Of a DNA stretch of 64,000 nt, positions 1-13,005 are shown piece by piece. Source of the DNA: Gluconacetobacter tumulisoli (GTDB lineage Bacteria > Pseudomonadota > Alphaproteobacteria > Acetobacterales > Acetobacteraceae); the NCBI RefSeq assembly GCF_014174155.1, contig NZ_JABEQM010000006.1:62001-126000 (forward strand), given 5' to 3'. A program made the position numbers and the translations under genes. Under the pieces are notes generated by a model. It saw only the letters and a list, made by a program, of their open reading frames with translations. It had not been told where the DNA came from and ran no database searches. Every line of letters begins with the position of its first letter. The stretch's first letter is position 1.

Positions 1-50
1 GGTTTCCTCGCGGTCGGGCGGGATCGGACGGGACGAATCGGAAAGGAAGG

Positions 51-1982
51 TCACCTGACACCGCCTTCCGCGCCATCGGCACCGGTCACGGAGGACAGGA
101 CCGACTGGATCGCGGTCATGTTGGTCTTGGGCTTTACGTCGTTCTGCAGGGCCATGGCGTAGGACATCTCGATATCGTCCGCCATCGACTGGGTCAGGCC
201 CGTGCGGATCCGGCCGACCTGCATCAGTTGCGTGGACGGGTCGGGATGCGTGATGGCGGTCAGGGTCGCGACGTAGAACCCGTCGGCGTCCTCGATCATA
301 ACCGACTGGCCGGTCGAGCCGATCCGGAACGCCAGCTGCGCGAGGCTGTCGGGGATGCCGGCCGTCTGGCGGCCGCGGACCAGTGGGGCGCTATGCACCA
401 CGGTCTGGCCGGTCGAAGCCGCCTGCGACACCCCGCCCCTGGTCTTCGCCGCCAGATACAGCGCCGTCGCCTGCACATTCGCCGCATGGCGCCGGGCCTC
501 GTCCTGCCATGCCGCGCCGACCTGGTCCGAAATGGACGAAAGGGGCTGGAGCTGTCCGGGCGTTACGCTGTCGACCGACACCGCGTACCATGTCTGGTCG
601 GGCCCCTGGACCAGGGCGGGGTTCGCCCCTTTCGCCTGGCTGAAGATCCGCGCCACAATCGCCTGGCGGGCCGCGCCGGAGGCGGGAATGGGCGCTTCGT
701 CGCCGGACTGCGTCTGGCCATGGGCATCCAGTGTGCCGGCGGTGGCGCTGGCGCCGAGCGTGTCGGGAATCCGGTCCAGGCCGCCGCCGGCGATGGCGTC
801 CTGCAGCTTCTGGACGCGGGCGCCGATCAACTCGCCGGCATGTGCCTGGGCGATCTGGTCGTGCAATTCCTGCCGGGCGGCGGCGAAATCCGTGTCATGC
901 GGCGGGGTGACCTGCGTCACCTTGAACACGACCCACCCGGTATCGGTCTGCGCGGGACCCTGCAGGGTGTCCACGGGGGCCGCAAAGACCAGCTTGGACA
1001 GGGAAGCCGACGGAATGGATGCCGCCCGGACACCGTCCATCTGCACCGACGCGCTGTCCTTCGCGGCGGCCTGGACCTGCGCCCAGGTCGTGCCTGCCTG
1101 CCATTGGGCAACGATCGCGCGGGCGCGGGCTTCGTCGGAAGCCGTCACGATCTGTACGGTCCGGGTTTCCGGCTGATGGTATTTCGCCTGCTGGGCGTCA
1201 TACAGGCGGTGCAGTTCCTCCTCCGGAACCTCCACTGACCGGGCGATCGTCTCGGGCGACAGGACGACGATCCGGGCATGGCGATATTCCGGCGTCTGGA
1301 ACAGCCATGGATGATTGTCATAGAAGCGACGCAGCTGCGCAGGGTCCGGCGTGGGGGCGGACTGATCGCCGACGGCGACGCGGACCAGGTCGAGCGTGCG
1401 GGTCTGGGCGTCGAACTCGAAAGCCCGGCGCACCATCGTCTCCGGCGCGCGCACGCCGTTGCGAATCGGTTCCATCAGGGCGCGGGATGCGATGTCCATC
1501 CGGACCAGGTCCAGAAGCCGCCCCTCGGTCATGCCGATCTGCCGCAGGCGCGCGTCGAACAGCTTGCGGTCGAAGCGGCCGTCGGCGCCCTTGAAGGCCT
1601 GCAGGCCAAAGACCTCGTCGCGCAGCACGTCGTCGGGAACGATCAGGCCATGCCGTTCGGCCGACAGGGCAATCTCGGCCTGCATGACGAGGCGTTGCAG
1701 GACCTGCTGGGCCGCTTCCCGGCGGGTCGCGGGCGGAAGCTGCGATGCATCGGCAACCCCCATCTGCCGCGCGACCTGGGGCATCTCGTTCTGCACCGCC
1801 GACATGAACGCATCGGTCGTGATCGTGCGGGGCCCCACATGTGCCACGACGTCGGCACGCTCGCTTCCCATGTTCGACAGCACGTCGCCGACCCCCCAGC
1901 CGACGAAGGCAAGAAACAGCAGGCCGGCGATGACACGCCCCACCCAGGAATCGACGAAGGCATGGCGCAGAAAGGAAATCAT
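51..1982 (-). CDS. ppiD: Peptidyl-prolyl cis-trans isomerase D-like periplasmic chaperone
   Basis: PpiD-type folding factor of 643 residues, close to the usual 620-640. A short cytoplasmic N-terminus and one membrane segment (about residues 14-32) are followed by a SurA-like N-domain and a central parvulin domain, so the bulk lies in the periplasm, where it would help outer-membrane and secreted proteins fold at the Sec translocon. The open frame extends 86 codons further upstream, but that part does not look like protein and the ATG at 1982 gives the canonical N-terminus. It diverges from tpiA across 263 bases. Low sequence conservation is normal for this family, so prolyl isomerase activity itself is assumed. 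Confidence 0.88.
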   Translation of the reverse strand: MISFLRHAFVDSWVGRVIAGLLFLAFVGWGVGDVLSNMGSERADVVAHVGPRTITTDAFMSAVQNEMPQVARQMGVADASQLPPATRREAAQQVLQRLVMQAEIALSAERHGLIVPDDVLRDEVFGLQAFKGADGRFDRKLFDARLRQIGMTEGRLLDLVRMDIASRALMEPIRNGVRAPETMVRRAFEFDAQTRTLDLVRVAVGDQSAPTPDPAQLRRFYDNHPWLFQTPEYRHARIVVLSPETIARSVEVPEEELHRLYDAQQAKYHQPETRTVQIVTASDEARARAIVAQWQAGTTWAQVQAAAKDSASVQMDGVRAASIPSASLSKLVFAAPVDTLQGPAQTDTGWVVFKVTQVTPPHDTDFAAARQELHDQIAQAHAGELIGARVQKLQDAIAGGGLDRIPDTLGASATAGTLDAHGQTQSGDEAPIPASGAARQAIVARIFSQAKGANPALVQGPDQTWYAVSVDSVTPGQLQPLSSISDQVGAAWQDEARRHAANVQATALYLAAKTRGGVSQAASTGQTVVHSAPLVRGRQTAGIPDSLAQLAFRIGSTGQSVMIEDADGFYVATLTAITHPDPSTQLMQVGRIRTGLTQSMADDIEMSYAMALQNDVKPKTNMTAIQSVLSSVTGADGAEGGVR

Positions 1983-2245
1983 AAAGTACAGGATCCGAAC
2001 ATAAGCGGCAGAGGCGTCGCGACCGGCAGGCGGCCACCTTTTCGGCCGCGCACCATAAGGACAGGACCGCAGCTTGACCAGAACCCTGTTCGGGTCCGTG
2101 CGGGATTCAGGGACATTGCGGCATTGCCACGGGATGGCGCGCATGGTGTAGGGTACAATATCCGGTCGATACTCCCCCTGGAAAAGATAAAGACCGTCGA
2201 AAGACCGGACAAAACGGCGGCACGCAGGCAGAGGGATCAAGACAT

Positions 2246-2989
2246 ATGAGGCAGATGATCGTCGGCAACTGGAAAATGAACGGGCTGTGCGCCGCGTCGC
2301 GCGACCTGGTCACGGCGGTGGCGGAGGGAGTGGCCGCCATGCCGTCTCCGCCCCAGGTCGTGGTCTGCCCCCCTTTCACGCTGCTCGCGCAGCTGGGGGC
2401 GGCGCTGAAGGGGACGGGCATTTTCCTTGGCGCGCAGGATTGCCATCAAACAGCGTCCGGCGCGCATACCGGCGATATTTCCGCCGCGATGCTGGCGGAT
2501 GTGGGCGTCGAATACGTCATTCTCGGTCATTCCGAGCGTCGCCGCGATCATGGCGAACTGGACGAGACGGTACGTGAAAAGGCGGTCGCCGCGGCGGCGG
2601 CCGGATTGACGCCCATCGTCTGCGTGGGCGAAAGCGAGGACCAGAGGGCATCGGGCGACTGCCGTGATGCGATCGGCTGGCAGATCAAGGGGTCCCTGCC
2701 CGACGGGTTTACCGGGATCGTGGCCTATGAACCGGTCTGGGCGATCGGTTCGGGCGTGCCGGCATCCAGCCAGGATATCGCGGACATGATGGCCTTCATT
2801 CGCGCCGAATTGGTGCGGCAGTTCGGCGCGGCTGGAAAAACGATCCGGATCCTCTATGGTGGGTCGGTCAACGGGCGCGACGCGGCGACCATACTGCCCA
2901 TCGCCGAGGTCGGGGGCGCGCTTGTCGGCGGTGCCAGCCTGCAGGCCGATACATTTCTCCCGATTGTCCGGGCCGCCGTCGAACTGTAG
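2246..2989 (+). CDS. tpiA: Triosephosphate isomerase
   Basis: Interconverts dihydroxyacetone phosphate and glyceraldehyde 3-phosphate in the cytoplasm. The 247-residue protein is standard length and keeps the substrate-binding NWKMN near the N-terminus, the catalytic histidine in ILGHSERR (about residues 92-99), the catalytic glutamate in AYEPVWAIG (about 160-168) and the phosphate-binding GGSV. GAGGGA lies about nine bases before the ATG. It heads the tpiA-secG-pyrG-kdsA run. A TACAAT at 2154-2159 could be its -10 box, but no well-spaced -35 was found. Confidence 0.97.
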   Translation: MRQMIVGNWKMNGLCAASRDLVTAVAEGVAAMPSPPQVVVCPPFTLLAQLGAALKGTGIFLGAQDCHQTASGAHTGDISAAMLADVGVEYVILGHSERRRDHGELDETVREKAVAAAAAGLTPIVCVGESEDQRASGDCRDAIGWQIKGSLPDGFTGIVAYEPVWAIGSGVPASSQDIADMMAFIRAELVRQFGAAGKTIRILYGGSVNGRDAATILPIAEVGGALVGGASLQADTFLPIVRAAVEL

Positions 2990-3025
2990 ACGGTCCGTCA
3001 CGTGGCGTCTCATCTGGAAGCGAGT

Positions 3026-5905
<2,880 letters not shown>

Positions 5906-5923
5906 AGGACCCGGCCCGGCCCC

Positions 5924-6400
5924 TTATATCAGCCGCGCCAGAAAGACGGCCAAAAGGCACGTCAGCACGACGACGGTGATGCACAGCCGCAGGGCGAGAT
6001 AGCCCGACGGCAGCTCTCCCCTGCGCCATGCCGCCCTTTCCATCAGGAAGATGCCCCCAAACGCGGCCAGCAGGACGGCAAGGGCCGCGGCCGTGTGGCC
6101 CAGGAAGGTCAGGTGGATGGCCAGCCAGCCGATCAGGACAGGGAGTCCGCCCAGCAGCAGGCGCCGGTTATCGGTCCGTGCCGTTCCGGGGGCGGACAGG
6201 ATCGCCGGTGCCTCCAGCGCCAGCCCCCAATGAACCGCCCCGGTGAAGGCCAGCAGAAGGGCGGAATATTCCACCAGCGCCATCATGGGGCCGGGTACCG
6301 GACGATCCGCCGGAAAAAAGATCACTCCGACCGAACAGACGATGACTGGAAACAGGCTGACGATCCCCATTATGATCGCCAGAAGGGGCAGGCGCTTCAT
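5924..6400 (-). CDS. DUF3429-type membrane protein
   Basis: Predicted inner-membrane protein of about 158 residues with five hydrophobic segments and the HWGLAL motif typical of DUF3429 proteins, whose function is unknown. It is on the opposite strand to its neighbours, between kdsA and eno. The start is uncertain: the ATG at 6400 has GGAGAAG four bases upstream, while an ATG at 6412 sits too close to a perfect AGGAGG (6415-6420). The assignment rests on the hydrophobic pattern and the HWG motif. Confidence 0.75.
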   Translation of the reverse strand: MKRLPLLAIIMGIVSLFPVIVCSVGVIFFPADRPVPGPMMALVEYSALLLAFTGAVHWGLALEAPAILSAPGTARTDNRRLLLGGLPVLIGWLAIHLTFLGHTAAALAVLLAAFGGIFLMERAAWRRGELPSGYLALRLCITVVVLTCLLAVFLARLI

Positions 6401-6576
6401 GTTCTTCTCCATCACCTCCTGCTAAGGTCCCCACCGCGACGGGTGGCGCCCCATTATGCCGGATCGTGACGGACGATGGGACATCCGCCTCGTCTTGTCC
6501 GGTCTTCAAGGGGGGGGCGAGCCGGTCGCCGTTGCGTCTTCCGGCCGAACCTGCAACGGGCCCAATATCCACATAA

Positions 6577-7872
<1,296 letters not shown>

Positions 7873-7874
7873 TT

Positions 7875-7955
7875 GCCCGAAAATTTTCCCCGATCCGGCG
7901 GAAACTGGAAGAAAAACAGTTCCATGCCCCTGGCGGATCGGGAATACTTTCGGGC
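7875..7955 (+). repeat. Imperfect inverted repeat in the eno-ftsB gap
   Basis: Arms at 7875-7897 and 7934-7955 pair over about 22 positions with two mismatches and one bulged C; the outer eight pairs (GCCCGAAA with TTTCGGGC) are perfect. The loop holds a nested GGAAACTG/CAGTTCC pairing. It starts three bases after the eno stop and ends 51 bases before ftsB, so it is either an elaborate eno terminator or a 3'-UTR stabilising structure. There is no T-run, only CGAAAACCG, after the stem. Confidence 0.55.
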
Positions 7956-8006
7956 GAAAACCGCCCCGACCCCGTGTCCGGGGCCTGGCGGAAGGGAACC
8001 TAGACC

Positions 8007-8336
8007 ATGCAGATCGGCCGGATCATCCGACGGGTAGTCCGCATGGTCGTTCCCCCTGCCCTGTTCATCGGCCTGACCGCCTATTTCGGCTGGAACGTCA
8101 TGCAGGGGGACCATGGGTTGCACAGCTACGCCGCCCAGCTTCACCTGCTGGATGAGGCCAGGGCCGCCCAGCAGGACGCAATATCGGAACAGGCGGCCTG
8201 GAGCCGGCGCGTGCGCGGCCTGAAGGAAAGCGCGCTGGATACCGATACGCTGGACGAGCGGTCGCGGGCGATGCTCAACCTGGGGCGCCCCGACGAACTG
8301 ATCGTTCCCTACGGGCCGCACGACCACCTCTACTGA
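8007..8336 (+). CDS. ftsB: FtsB/DivIC-family septum formation initiator
   Basis: Bitopic division protein of 109 residues: an N-terminal membrane helix (about residues 13-31) followed by a periplasmic coiled-coil (about 40-75) and a short C-terminal domain ending near DELIVPYGP. In the family it joins FtsL and FtsQ at the division site. Downstream of eno is its standard place in alphaproteobacteria, which supports the call because sequence conservation is low. Confidence 0.85.
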   Translation: MQIGRIIRRVVRMVVPPALFIGLTAYFGWNVMQGDHGLHSYAAQLHLLDEARAAQQDAISEQAAWSRRVRGLKESALDTDTLDERSRAMLNLGRPDELIVPYGPHDHLY

Positions 8337-8361
8337 CTGACAGGCGGGACAGCCTCCAGAC

Positions 8362-8404
8362 AAAAAAAAGCCGGGCGGTCCGATGACGGACCGCCCGGCT
8401 TTTT
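8362..8404. terminator. Bidirectional terminator between ftsB and rpmG
   Basis: A perfect 14-bp stem (8369-8382 with 8387-8400, loop ATGA) has an A-run on its left and TTTTT on its right. It therefore works as a rho-independent terminator on both strands and serves the convergent ftsB and rpmG genes. Confidence 0.93.
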
Positions 8405-8452
8405 CATGACACGCGATCCGTAGGGGAAATCCCCTGACGGATCGTCGGCTCG

Positions 8453-8620
8453 TTATTTGATCTTCGCTTCGCGGAAGGCAACATGCTTCCGCGCGACGGG
8501 ATCGTATTTCCGCATCTCGAGCTTGCCGGTCTGGGCACGGGCATTCTTCTTCGTAACGTAGAAATACCCGGTGTCCGCCGTCGAGACGAGCTTGATCTGG
8601 ATGGTGTTGGTCTTGGCCAT
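8453..8620 (-). CDS. rpmG: 50S ribosomal protein L33
   Basis: Ribosomal large-subunit protein of 55 residues, starting [18 protein letters not shown] and containing the typical [10 protein letters not shown] core. The GAGGA motif upstream fixes the start at 8620; an in-frame extension of 12 codons is not used. The CxxC zinc pair found in some L33 forms is absent, so this is the C-minus, zinc-independent type. It is convergent with ftsB and shares its terminator. Confidence 0.97.
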   Translation of the reverse strand: MAKTNTIQIKLVSTADTGYFYVTKKNARAQTGKLEMRKYDPVARKHVAFREAKIK

Positions 8621-8779
8621 GGAATCCTCAGCACTGCTCCGCCGCTGCTGGAACAATCAGGTGCAGCAGTGGTTCAAGTCGGCGGAAAATGCGCATACAC
8701 AGCCTTCAGGTCAAGCGTTAGTCGCACGAATCGGCGAGATATATGTCGATCCCGCCGGGAAACAGGGAGAATCCGATAG

Positions 8780-9988
8780 ATGCTGAGTGTCTCCGAGGCC
8801 CAGAAGCGGATTCTGGCGGACCTTACGCCCACGGGAACCGAACTGGTCTCGCTGGCCGAATCCTGGGGACGGGTCGCGGCGGCCCCTATCTGCGCCCGGC
8901 TGGACAACCCGCCGGCGGATGTGTCGGCCATGGACGGCTATGCCGTACGCGCGGTGGATTGCCGATCGGGCGACACGCTGCGCATTGTCGGCGAAAGTCC
9001 GGCCGGCCACCCCTTCCAGGGCCAGGTGGAGGCCGGAACCTGCGTGCGCCTCTATACCGGCAGCGTCCTGCCGGACGGCGCGGACAGTATCCTGATCCAG
9101 GAGAATGCGCGGACGGAAGCGGGCGATCGCATCGCCGTGCTGTCCGGGGTAGCCACAGGCCAGCATATCCGCAGGCGCGGGCAGGATTTCGCGCTGGGGT
9201 GGCCGGTCGTGCCGGAAGGGCGACACATCCTGGCGCGGGAGGTCGGGCTGATCGCGGCGGCAAACCATGCCTGGGTGCCGGTGTACAGGCGCCCCGTCGT
9301 CGCGATCCTGTCGACCGGGGATGAGGTCAGCCTGCCTGGGGGGGACATTCCCCCGGGCGGGATCGCCAATTCCAACGCGCCGATGCTGGCGGCGCTGGTG
9401 CGGGCCTGCGGCGCGACGCCGCTGATCCTGCCGACCGCCCGCGACGACGCCGCCGAGATCGCGCGCCTCGCCAGCGGCATCGAGGCTGCCGACCTGCTGC
9501 TGACCGCGGGGGGGGCCAGCGTCGGGCGCTATGACCTGGTGCAGGAGGGGCTGGGACGGATCGGGCTGTCGGTCGATTTCTGGAAGATCGCCATGCGCCC
9601 GGGCAAGCCCCTGATGCATGGCCGGATCGGCCGGGTACCGGTCCTGGGGCTGCCCGGCAATCCCGTGGCGGCGCTGGTCTGCGGCATCCTGTTCATCATG
9701 CCGGCGATTCGCGCGATGTCCGGCCGGGCGGACCTGACGGTCGACCATGACCTAGCGCGCCTGGGCAGCGCGTTGCCGGCCAACGACCTTCGGATGGATC
9801 ATTTGCGCGCCAGCCTGGCCCGCGCGGACGACGGTGCGCTGGTCGCGACGGCGTTTTCCCGGCAGGATTCCGCCATGTTGCGCACCCTCGCTGACAGCCA
9901 GGCACTGATTGTCCGCCCGCCGCACGCCCCTGCGGCGGAACGGGGCGAGACGTGCCGGATCATCCGGCTGGACACGCTGTTCATCTAA
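8780..9988 (+). CDS. moeA: Molybdopterin molybdotransferase MoeA
   Basis: Inserts molybdenum into adenylated molybdopterin in the last step of molybdenum cofactor synthesis. The 402-residue protein shows the N-terminal DVSAMDGYAVR region, the MoCF-binding core with STGDEV and TAGGASVG, and the GLPGNPVAA motif (about residues 290-298). GGGAG lies upstream of the ATG. moaA of the same pathway is 21 kb away. lexA follows 132 bases downstream under its own promoter. Confidence 0.96.
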   Translation: MLSVSEAQKRILADLTPTGTELVSLAESWGRVAAAPICARLDNPPADVSAMDGYAVRAVDCRSGDTLRIVGESPAGHPFQGQVEAGTCVRLYTGSVLPDGADSILIQENARTEAGDRIAVLSGVATGQHIRRRGQDFALGWPVVPEGRHILAREVGLIAAANHAWVPVYRRPVVAILSTGDEVSLPGGDIPPGGIANSNAPMLAALVRACGATPLILPTARDDAAEIARLASGIEAADLLLTAGGASVGRYDLVQEGLGRIGLSVDFWKIAMRPGKPLMHGRIGRVPVLGLPGNPVAALVCGILFIMPAIRAMSGRADLTVDHDLARLGSALPANDLRMDHLRASLARADDGALVATAFSRQDSAMLRTLADSQALIVRPPHAPAAERGETCRIIRLDTLFI

Positions 9989-10008
9989 TATCCGGACCGT
10001 CCGGGATG

Positions 10009-10038
10009 TTGACGGAACACCCGGAACCAATATAGAAC
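10009..10038 (+). promoter_or_regulatory. lexA promoter with SOS box
   Basis: TTGACG (10009-10014) and TATAGA (10031-10036) are 16 bases apart and resemble a sigma-70 promoter. GAAC-N7-GAAC at 10024-10038, the alphaproteobacterial LexA site GTTC-N7-GTTC read on the other strand, overlaps the -10 box. The arrangement predicts LexA autorepression released by DNA damage. A third GAAC at 10015-10018 has the wrong spacing (five bases). Confidence 0.78.
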
Positions 10039-10120
10039 ACGCCGGAGAGGTTTCCTGTTTGTTCCAAATTCTGGCAACGGAACGGTCAACCATCGGAATG
10101 GCAAGATCACGGGGGCCCGA

Positions 10121-10840
10121 ATGCTTACGCGCAAGCAACATGAACTCCTGCTGTTCATCGACCGGCACCTGAAGCAGACAGGTTTTTCACCCTCTTTCGA
10201 CGAAATGAAGGATGCGCTGAACCTGCGTTCGAAATCCGGTATCCATCGCCTGATTTCCGCATTGGAGGAGCGCGATTTCCTGAAGCGGCGCCATCACCGT
10301 GCCCGTGCGCTGGAGGTTCTGCGCCTGCCCGAGGTGGCGCTGCCGGCGCAGGAGAAGGATACCCCTGCCCCGCTGCTGGCCGGGGCCTTCGTGCCCAACG
10401 TCATCAAGGGTGATTTTGCCAGCCGCCTGACCGGCGCCCATGTCGCGACCGAGGCCGGGGCCATCAACCTGCCGTTCTATGGGCGGATCGCGGCGGGCCA
10501 GCCCATAGAGGCCATGCGCGACACCGGTGCGCAGATCGAGGTCCCGCTGACCCTGCTGGGCCAGGGCGATCATTATGCGCTGGAGGTCGCGGGCGATTCG
10601 ATGATCGAAGCCGGGATCCTGGACGGCGACACCGTCATCATCCGGCAAAGCGATACTGCCGAGAACGGGCAGATCGTCGTCGCGCTGATCGACGATCTGG
10701 AGGTCACGCTGAAACGGTTGCGCCGGCGCGGCAGCACGATTGCCCTGGAACCGGCCAATGCGCGCTATGAGTCCCGCATCGTTCCGTCGGACCGCGTGCG
10801 GATTCAGGGACGACTGGTGGGCCTGCTGCGGCAATATTAG
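10121..10840 (+). CDS. lexA: LexA repressor, SOS regulon
   Basis: Transcriptional repressor that cleaves itself when RecA is activated. The 239-residue protein has an N-terminal winged-helix DNA-binding domain (about residues 1-65, containing [18 protein letters not shown]), a longer linker than E. coli LexA as usual in alphaproteobacteria, and the S24 peptidase domain. The self-cleavage site is A125-G126 (in RIAAGQP), the catalytic serine S160 (GDSM) and the lysine K198. It controls its own promoter through the site at 10024-10038. Confidence 0.97.
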   Translation: MLTRKQHELLLFIDRHLKQTGFSPSFDEMKDALNLRSKSGIHRLISALEERDFLKRRHHRARALEVLRLPEVALPAQEKDTPAPLLAGAFVPNVIKGDFASRLTGAHVATEAGAINLPFYGRIAAGQPIEAMRDTGAQIEVPLTLLGQGDHYALEVAGDSMIEAGILDGDTVIIRQSDTAENGQIVVALIDDLEVTLKRLRRRGSTIALEPANARYESRIVPSDRVRIQGRLVGLLRQY

Positions 10841-10861
10841 AAACCGCTTTCAACCGGCTTC

Positions 10862-12307
10862 TTATCGGGGCGTCACATCCCCGTCGTCAGGGCGTCCGTG
10901 CCACAGGGCGCCGAAGGGCGGCAGCATTTCGGCCAGATGCCCGACCTGTTCCGGCCCGACCTGGTCCAGGTGCGGAAATTCCGCCAGAACCCTGGCCCCC
11001 CCGAACAATGTAATTGCCCGCCGGGCCTCGAGAGACGGCGGTCCGTTCAGGATCACCCCGGCCACGGCAATTCCCCGCTGCCTCAAGGCAGCCAGGGTCA
11101 TCAGCGTGTGGTTGATCGTGCCTAGCTGGCTGCGTGCGACAAGGACCACCGGCAGCGCGAAGCGGGCGATCAGGTCGATCATCATGCAGTCTGCGGTGAC
11201 AGGAACCATGATTCCCCCCGCCCCCTCGACCACCAGCGGCCTGTGGTCGATCACTGTCGGCAGGGCGAGGGCCGTGGCGTCGATCGAAACCCCCTCCCGC
11301 TCCGCCGCGTCGAAGGGGGACAGGGGGGCCGCCAGGACCGCCGCAGGCGCATGCAGTCTCTCGGCAGTCAAGCCAGCCAGAGCCGTGACCGTGTCGCTGT
11401 CGGCGGTGTCTTCGGCGATGCCGGTTTGCAGCGGCTTCCAGTAGGACGCCTCCCATGCCCGCAGCAGGCAGGCCGACACCAGCGTCTTGCCCACGCCGGT
11501 ATCGGTGCCGGTCACGAAGACTCCCTGCCGCGCCGGCATGCGAAAGAGGCCGTAGCCGATTTCATAGGTCGCAGTGACCGCTCCGTCGCGCTCCAGATGG
11601 TGGAGAAGGCGCCGCAACATTCCGGGAGTGGTGGGGCGTACCCCCTCGCGCGGCAGCGATGCACCGATCTGGCGCAATTCCCGCACGAAATCGAGCGCCG
11701 TGCCCGGACGATCGAGGATGGTCTCGGCGTTCCATCTTCCCTGGACTGGCCAAGGCCTGTCCGCATCCAGCTGGTGCCGGTCCGGATAGGACGGTACGGG
11801 ACAGACCAGACCCTGTTGGGCGTGGACTGCGCGCCATTCCGCGAAGCTGCCGGTGCACAGGGTAGACAGTGCCAGCGTACCCCCCGGCGCCAGCAGGCCG
11901 GCCAACCGGGCGAGCGTCCTTGCGCGGTCCGCAAACCATTGCATCGCCAGGCTGGAACAGATCAGGTCGAAATTTTCCCCCGCCAGGGCGGGGCATTCCG
12001 CGTCCATCGCCAGGAATCGGGTCTCGCCCCCCAGGGGGGCCAGCCGCCGTCGCGCCCGTTCGACCATCTTGGGGGCCAGGTCCGTGACCGTCAGGACGGC
12101 ATCGGGAAACATCCGTCGCAGTATTTCGCTCAGGAATCCGGTGCCGCACCCAACCTCCAGAATGCGGGTGGGCGGGCAGGCAGCGGCGTGAGCCGACGCG
12201 ATGCGATTGGCCAGCCGGTTCGCCACCAGGAACTGGACCCGAGCGGCCGCATCGTACGATTCGGCACCACCGAATCGCGCGGCAATGAGTTGCCTGCGTG
12301 TCGTCAC
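10862..12307 (-). CDS. bioCD: Fused malonyl-ACP methyltransferase / dethiobiotin synthetase (BioC-BioD)
   Basis: One open frame of 481 codons joins two biotin enzymes. Residues 1 to about 258 are a BioC-type class I methyltransferase with the SAM motif LEVGCGTGF (50-58), which caps malonyl-ACP to start pimelate synthesis. From about residue 262 follows BioD, with the P-loop TGTDTGVGKT (266-275) and VEGAGG, which closes the ureido ring using CO2 and ATP. Start chosen: a GTG whose GTGA overlaps the stop of the upstream esterase gene; the longer frame to 12400 lies inside that gene. The two activities act at opposite ends of the pathway, so the fusion is not for channelling. Confidence 0.9.
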   Translation of the reverse strand: MTTRRQLIAARFGGAESYDAAARVQFLVANRLANRIASAHAAACPPTRILEVGCGTGFLSEILRRMFPDAVLTVTDLAPKMVERARRRLAPLGGETRFLAMDAECPALAGENFDLICSSLAMQWFADRARTLARLAGLLAPGGTLALSTLCTGSFAEWRAVHAQQGLVCPVPSYPDRHQLDADRPWPVQGRWNAETILDRPGTALDFVRELRQIGASLPREGVRPTTPGMLRRLLHHLERDGAVTATYEIGYGLFRMPARQGVFVTGTDTGVGKTLVSACLLRAWEASYWKPLQTGIAEDTADSDTVTALAGLTAERLHAPAAVLAAPLSPFDAAEREGVSIDATALALPTVIDHRPLVVEGAGGIMVPVTADCMMIDLIARFALPVVLVARSQLGTINHTLMTLAALRQRGIAVAGVILNGPPSLEARRAITLFGGARVLAEFPHLDQVGPEQVGHLAEMLPPFGALWHGRPDDGDVTPR

Positions 12308-13005
12308 GACACCCTTCCCCGCCGCGTCATGCCGGATATGGCGGCGGCGCAGATGGCCGGATGGGTCAATGGCAGCAGGTGGCCGCCCTCCGCCACCCAC
12401 TCGATCGGCACGCGCGTGCTGAAACAGGCCCGTGTCATTTCGGCCGTCACGATCGGATCGTTCCCCCCTGCGAGAATGGCAAGGGGCGGCATTGTCCTAC
12501 CGATCGCCGCATCAGCCAGGGCGGGACGGGCGTCCTCGTCACGCAGTATCGCAAGTCCCGCCGCCAGTCGTTCCGCCTGCGCCGGACCCGGCAGGTCGGC
12601 GGCGATCCCGGCACGACGGCGGAATGTCAGGACGACATCGTCAGCGTTTTGATCCAGGCCCTGGATCATGCGCCCCACGACGCGCGGGGGGACGCCTGCC
12701 GGAAAGTCCACCGCCGCGCTGAAGCGGGCAAAACCGTTGATCAGCACCATCCCGGCACATCCTTCGGGGCGACGGCGCAACAGCCACAGCGCCCCCAGCG
12801 AATGACCCACGGCGACAAAGGGACGCGACGGGCGAGCGGTCATTCGTTCCGGCCCGAAAAAGCCGAAATCGAGGTCGATTCCATCCGTTCTGTCCAGGGC
12901 GGAGCGGACCGGGGCCCAGAAATCGGGGGTAAATCCCCAGCCATGCACGAACATAAGGCCCGGCACGCCCCCCGTCCCCGCCCGATCTGACAGATCAGGC
13001 GCCAA
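12304..13005 (-). CDS. bioH: BioH-like pimeloyl-ACP methyl ester esterase (alpha/beta hydrolase)
   Basis: Alpha/beta hydrolase of 233 residues between bioF and bioCD, so most likely the esterase that removes the methyl group added by BioC. A full triad is visible: nucleophile serine in VGHSLG, aspartate in GGNDPI, histidine in EGGHLLPL. HGWG near the start forms the oxyanion region. The likely start is a TTG at 13005 with AAGGAT eight bases upstream, overlapping the bioF 3' end by 11 bases. It could belong to another BioC-partner esterase class such as BioG; context supports the role more than sequence does. Confidence 0.78.
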   Translation of the reverse strand: MAPDLSDRAGTGGVPGLMFVHGWGFTPDFWAPVRSALDRTDGIDLDFGFFGPERMTARPSRPFVAVGHSLGALWLLRRRPEGCAGMVLINGFARFSAAVDFPAGVPPRVVGRMIQGLDQNADDVVLTFRRRAGIAADLPGPAQAERLAAGLAILRDEDARPALADAAIGRTMPPLAILAGGNDPIVTAEMTRACFSTRVPIEWVAEGGHLLPLTHPAICAAAISGMTRRGRVS

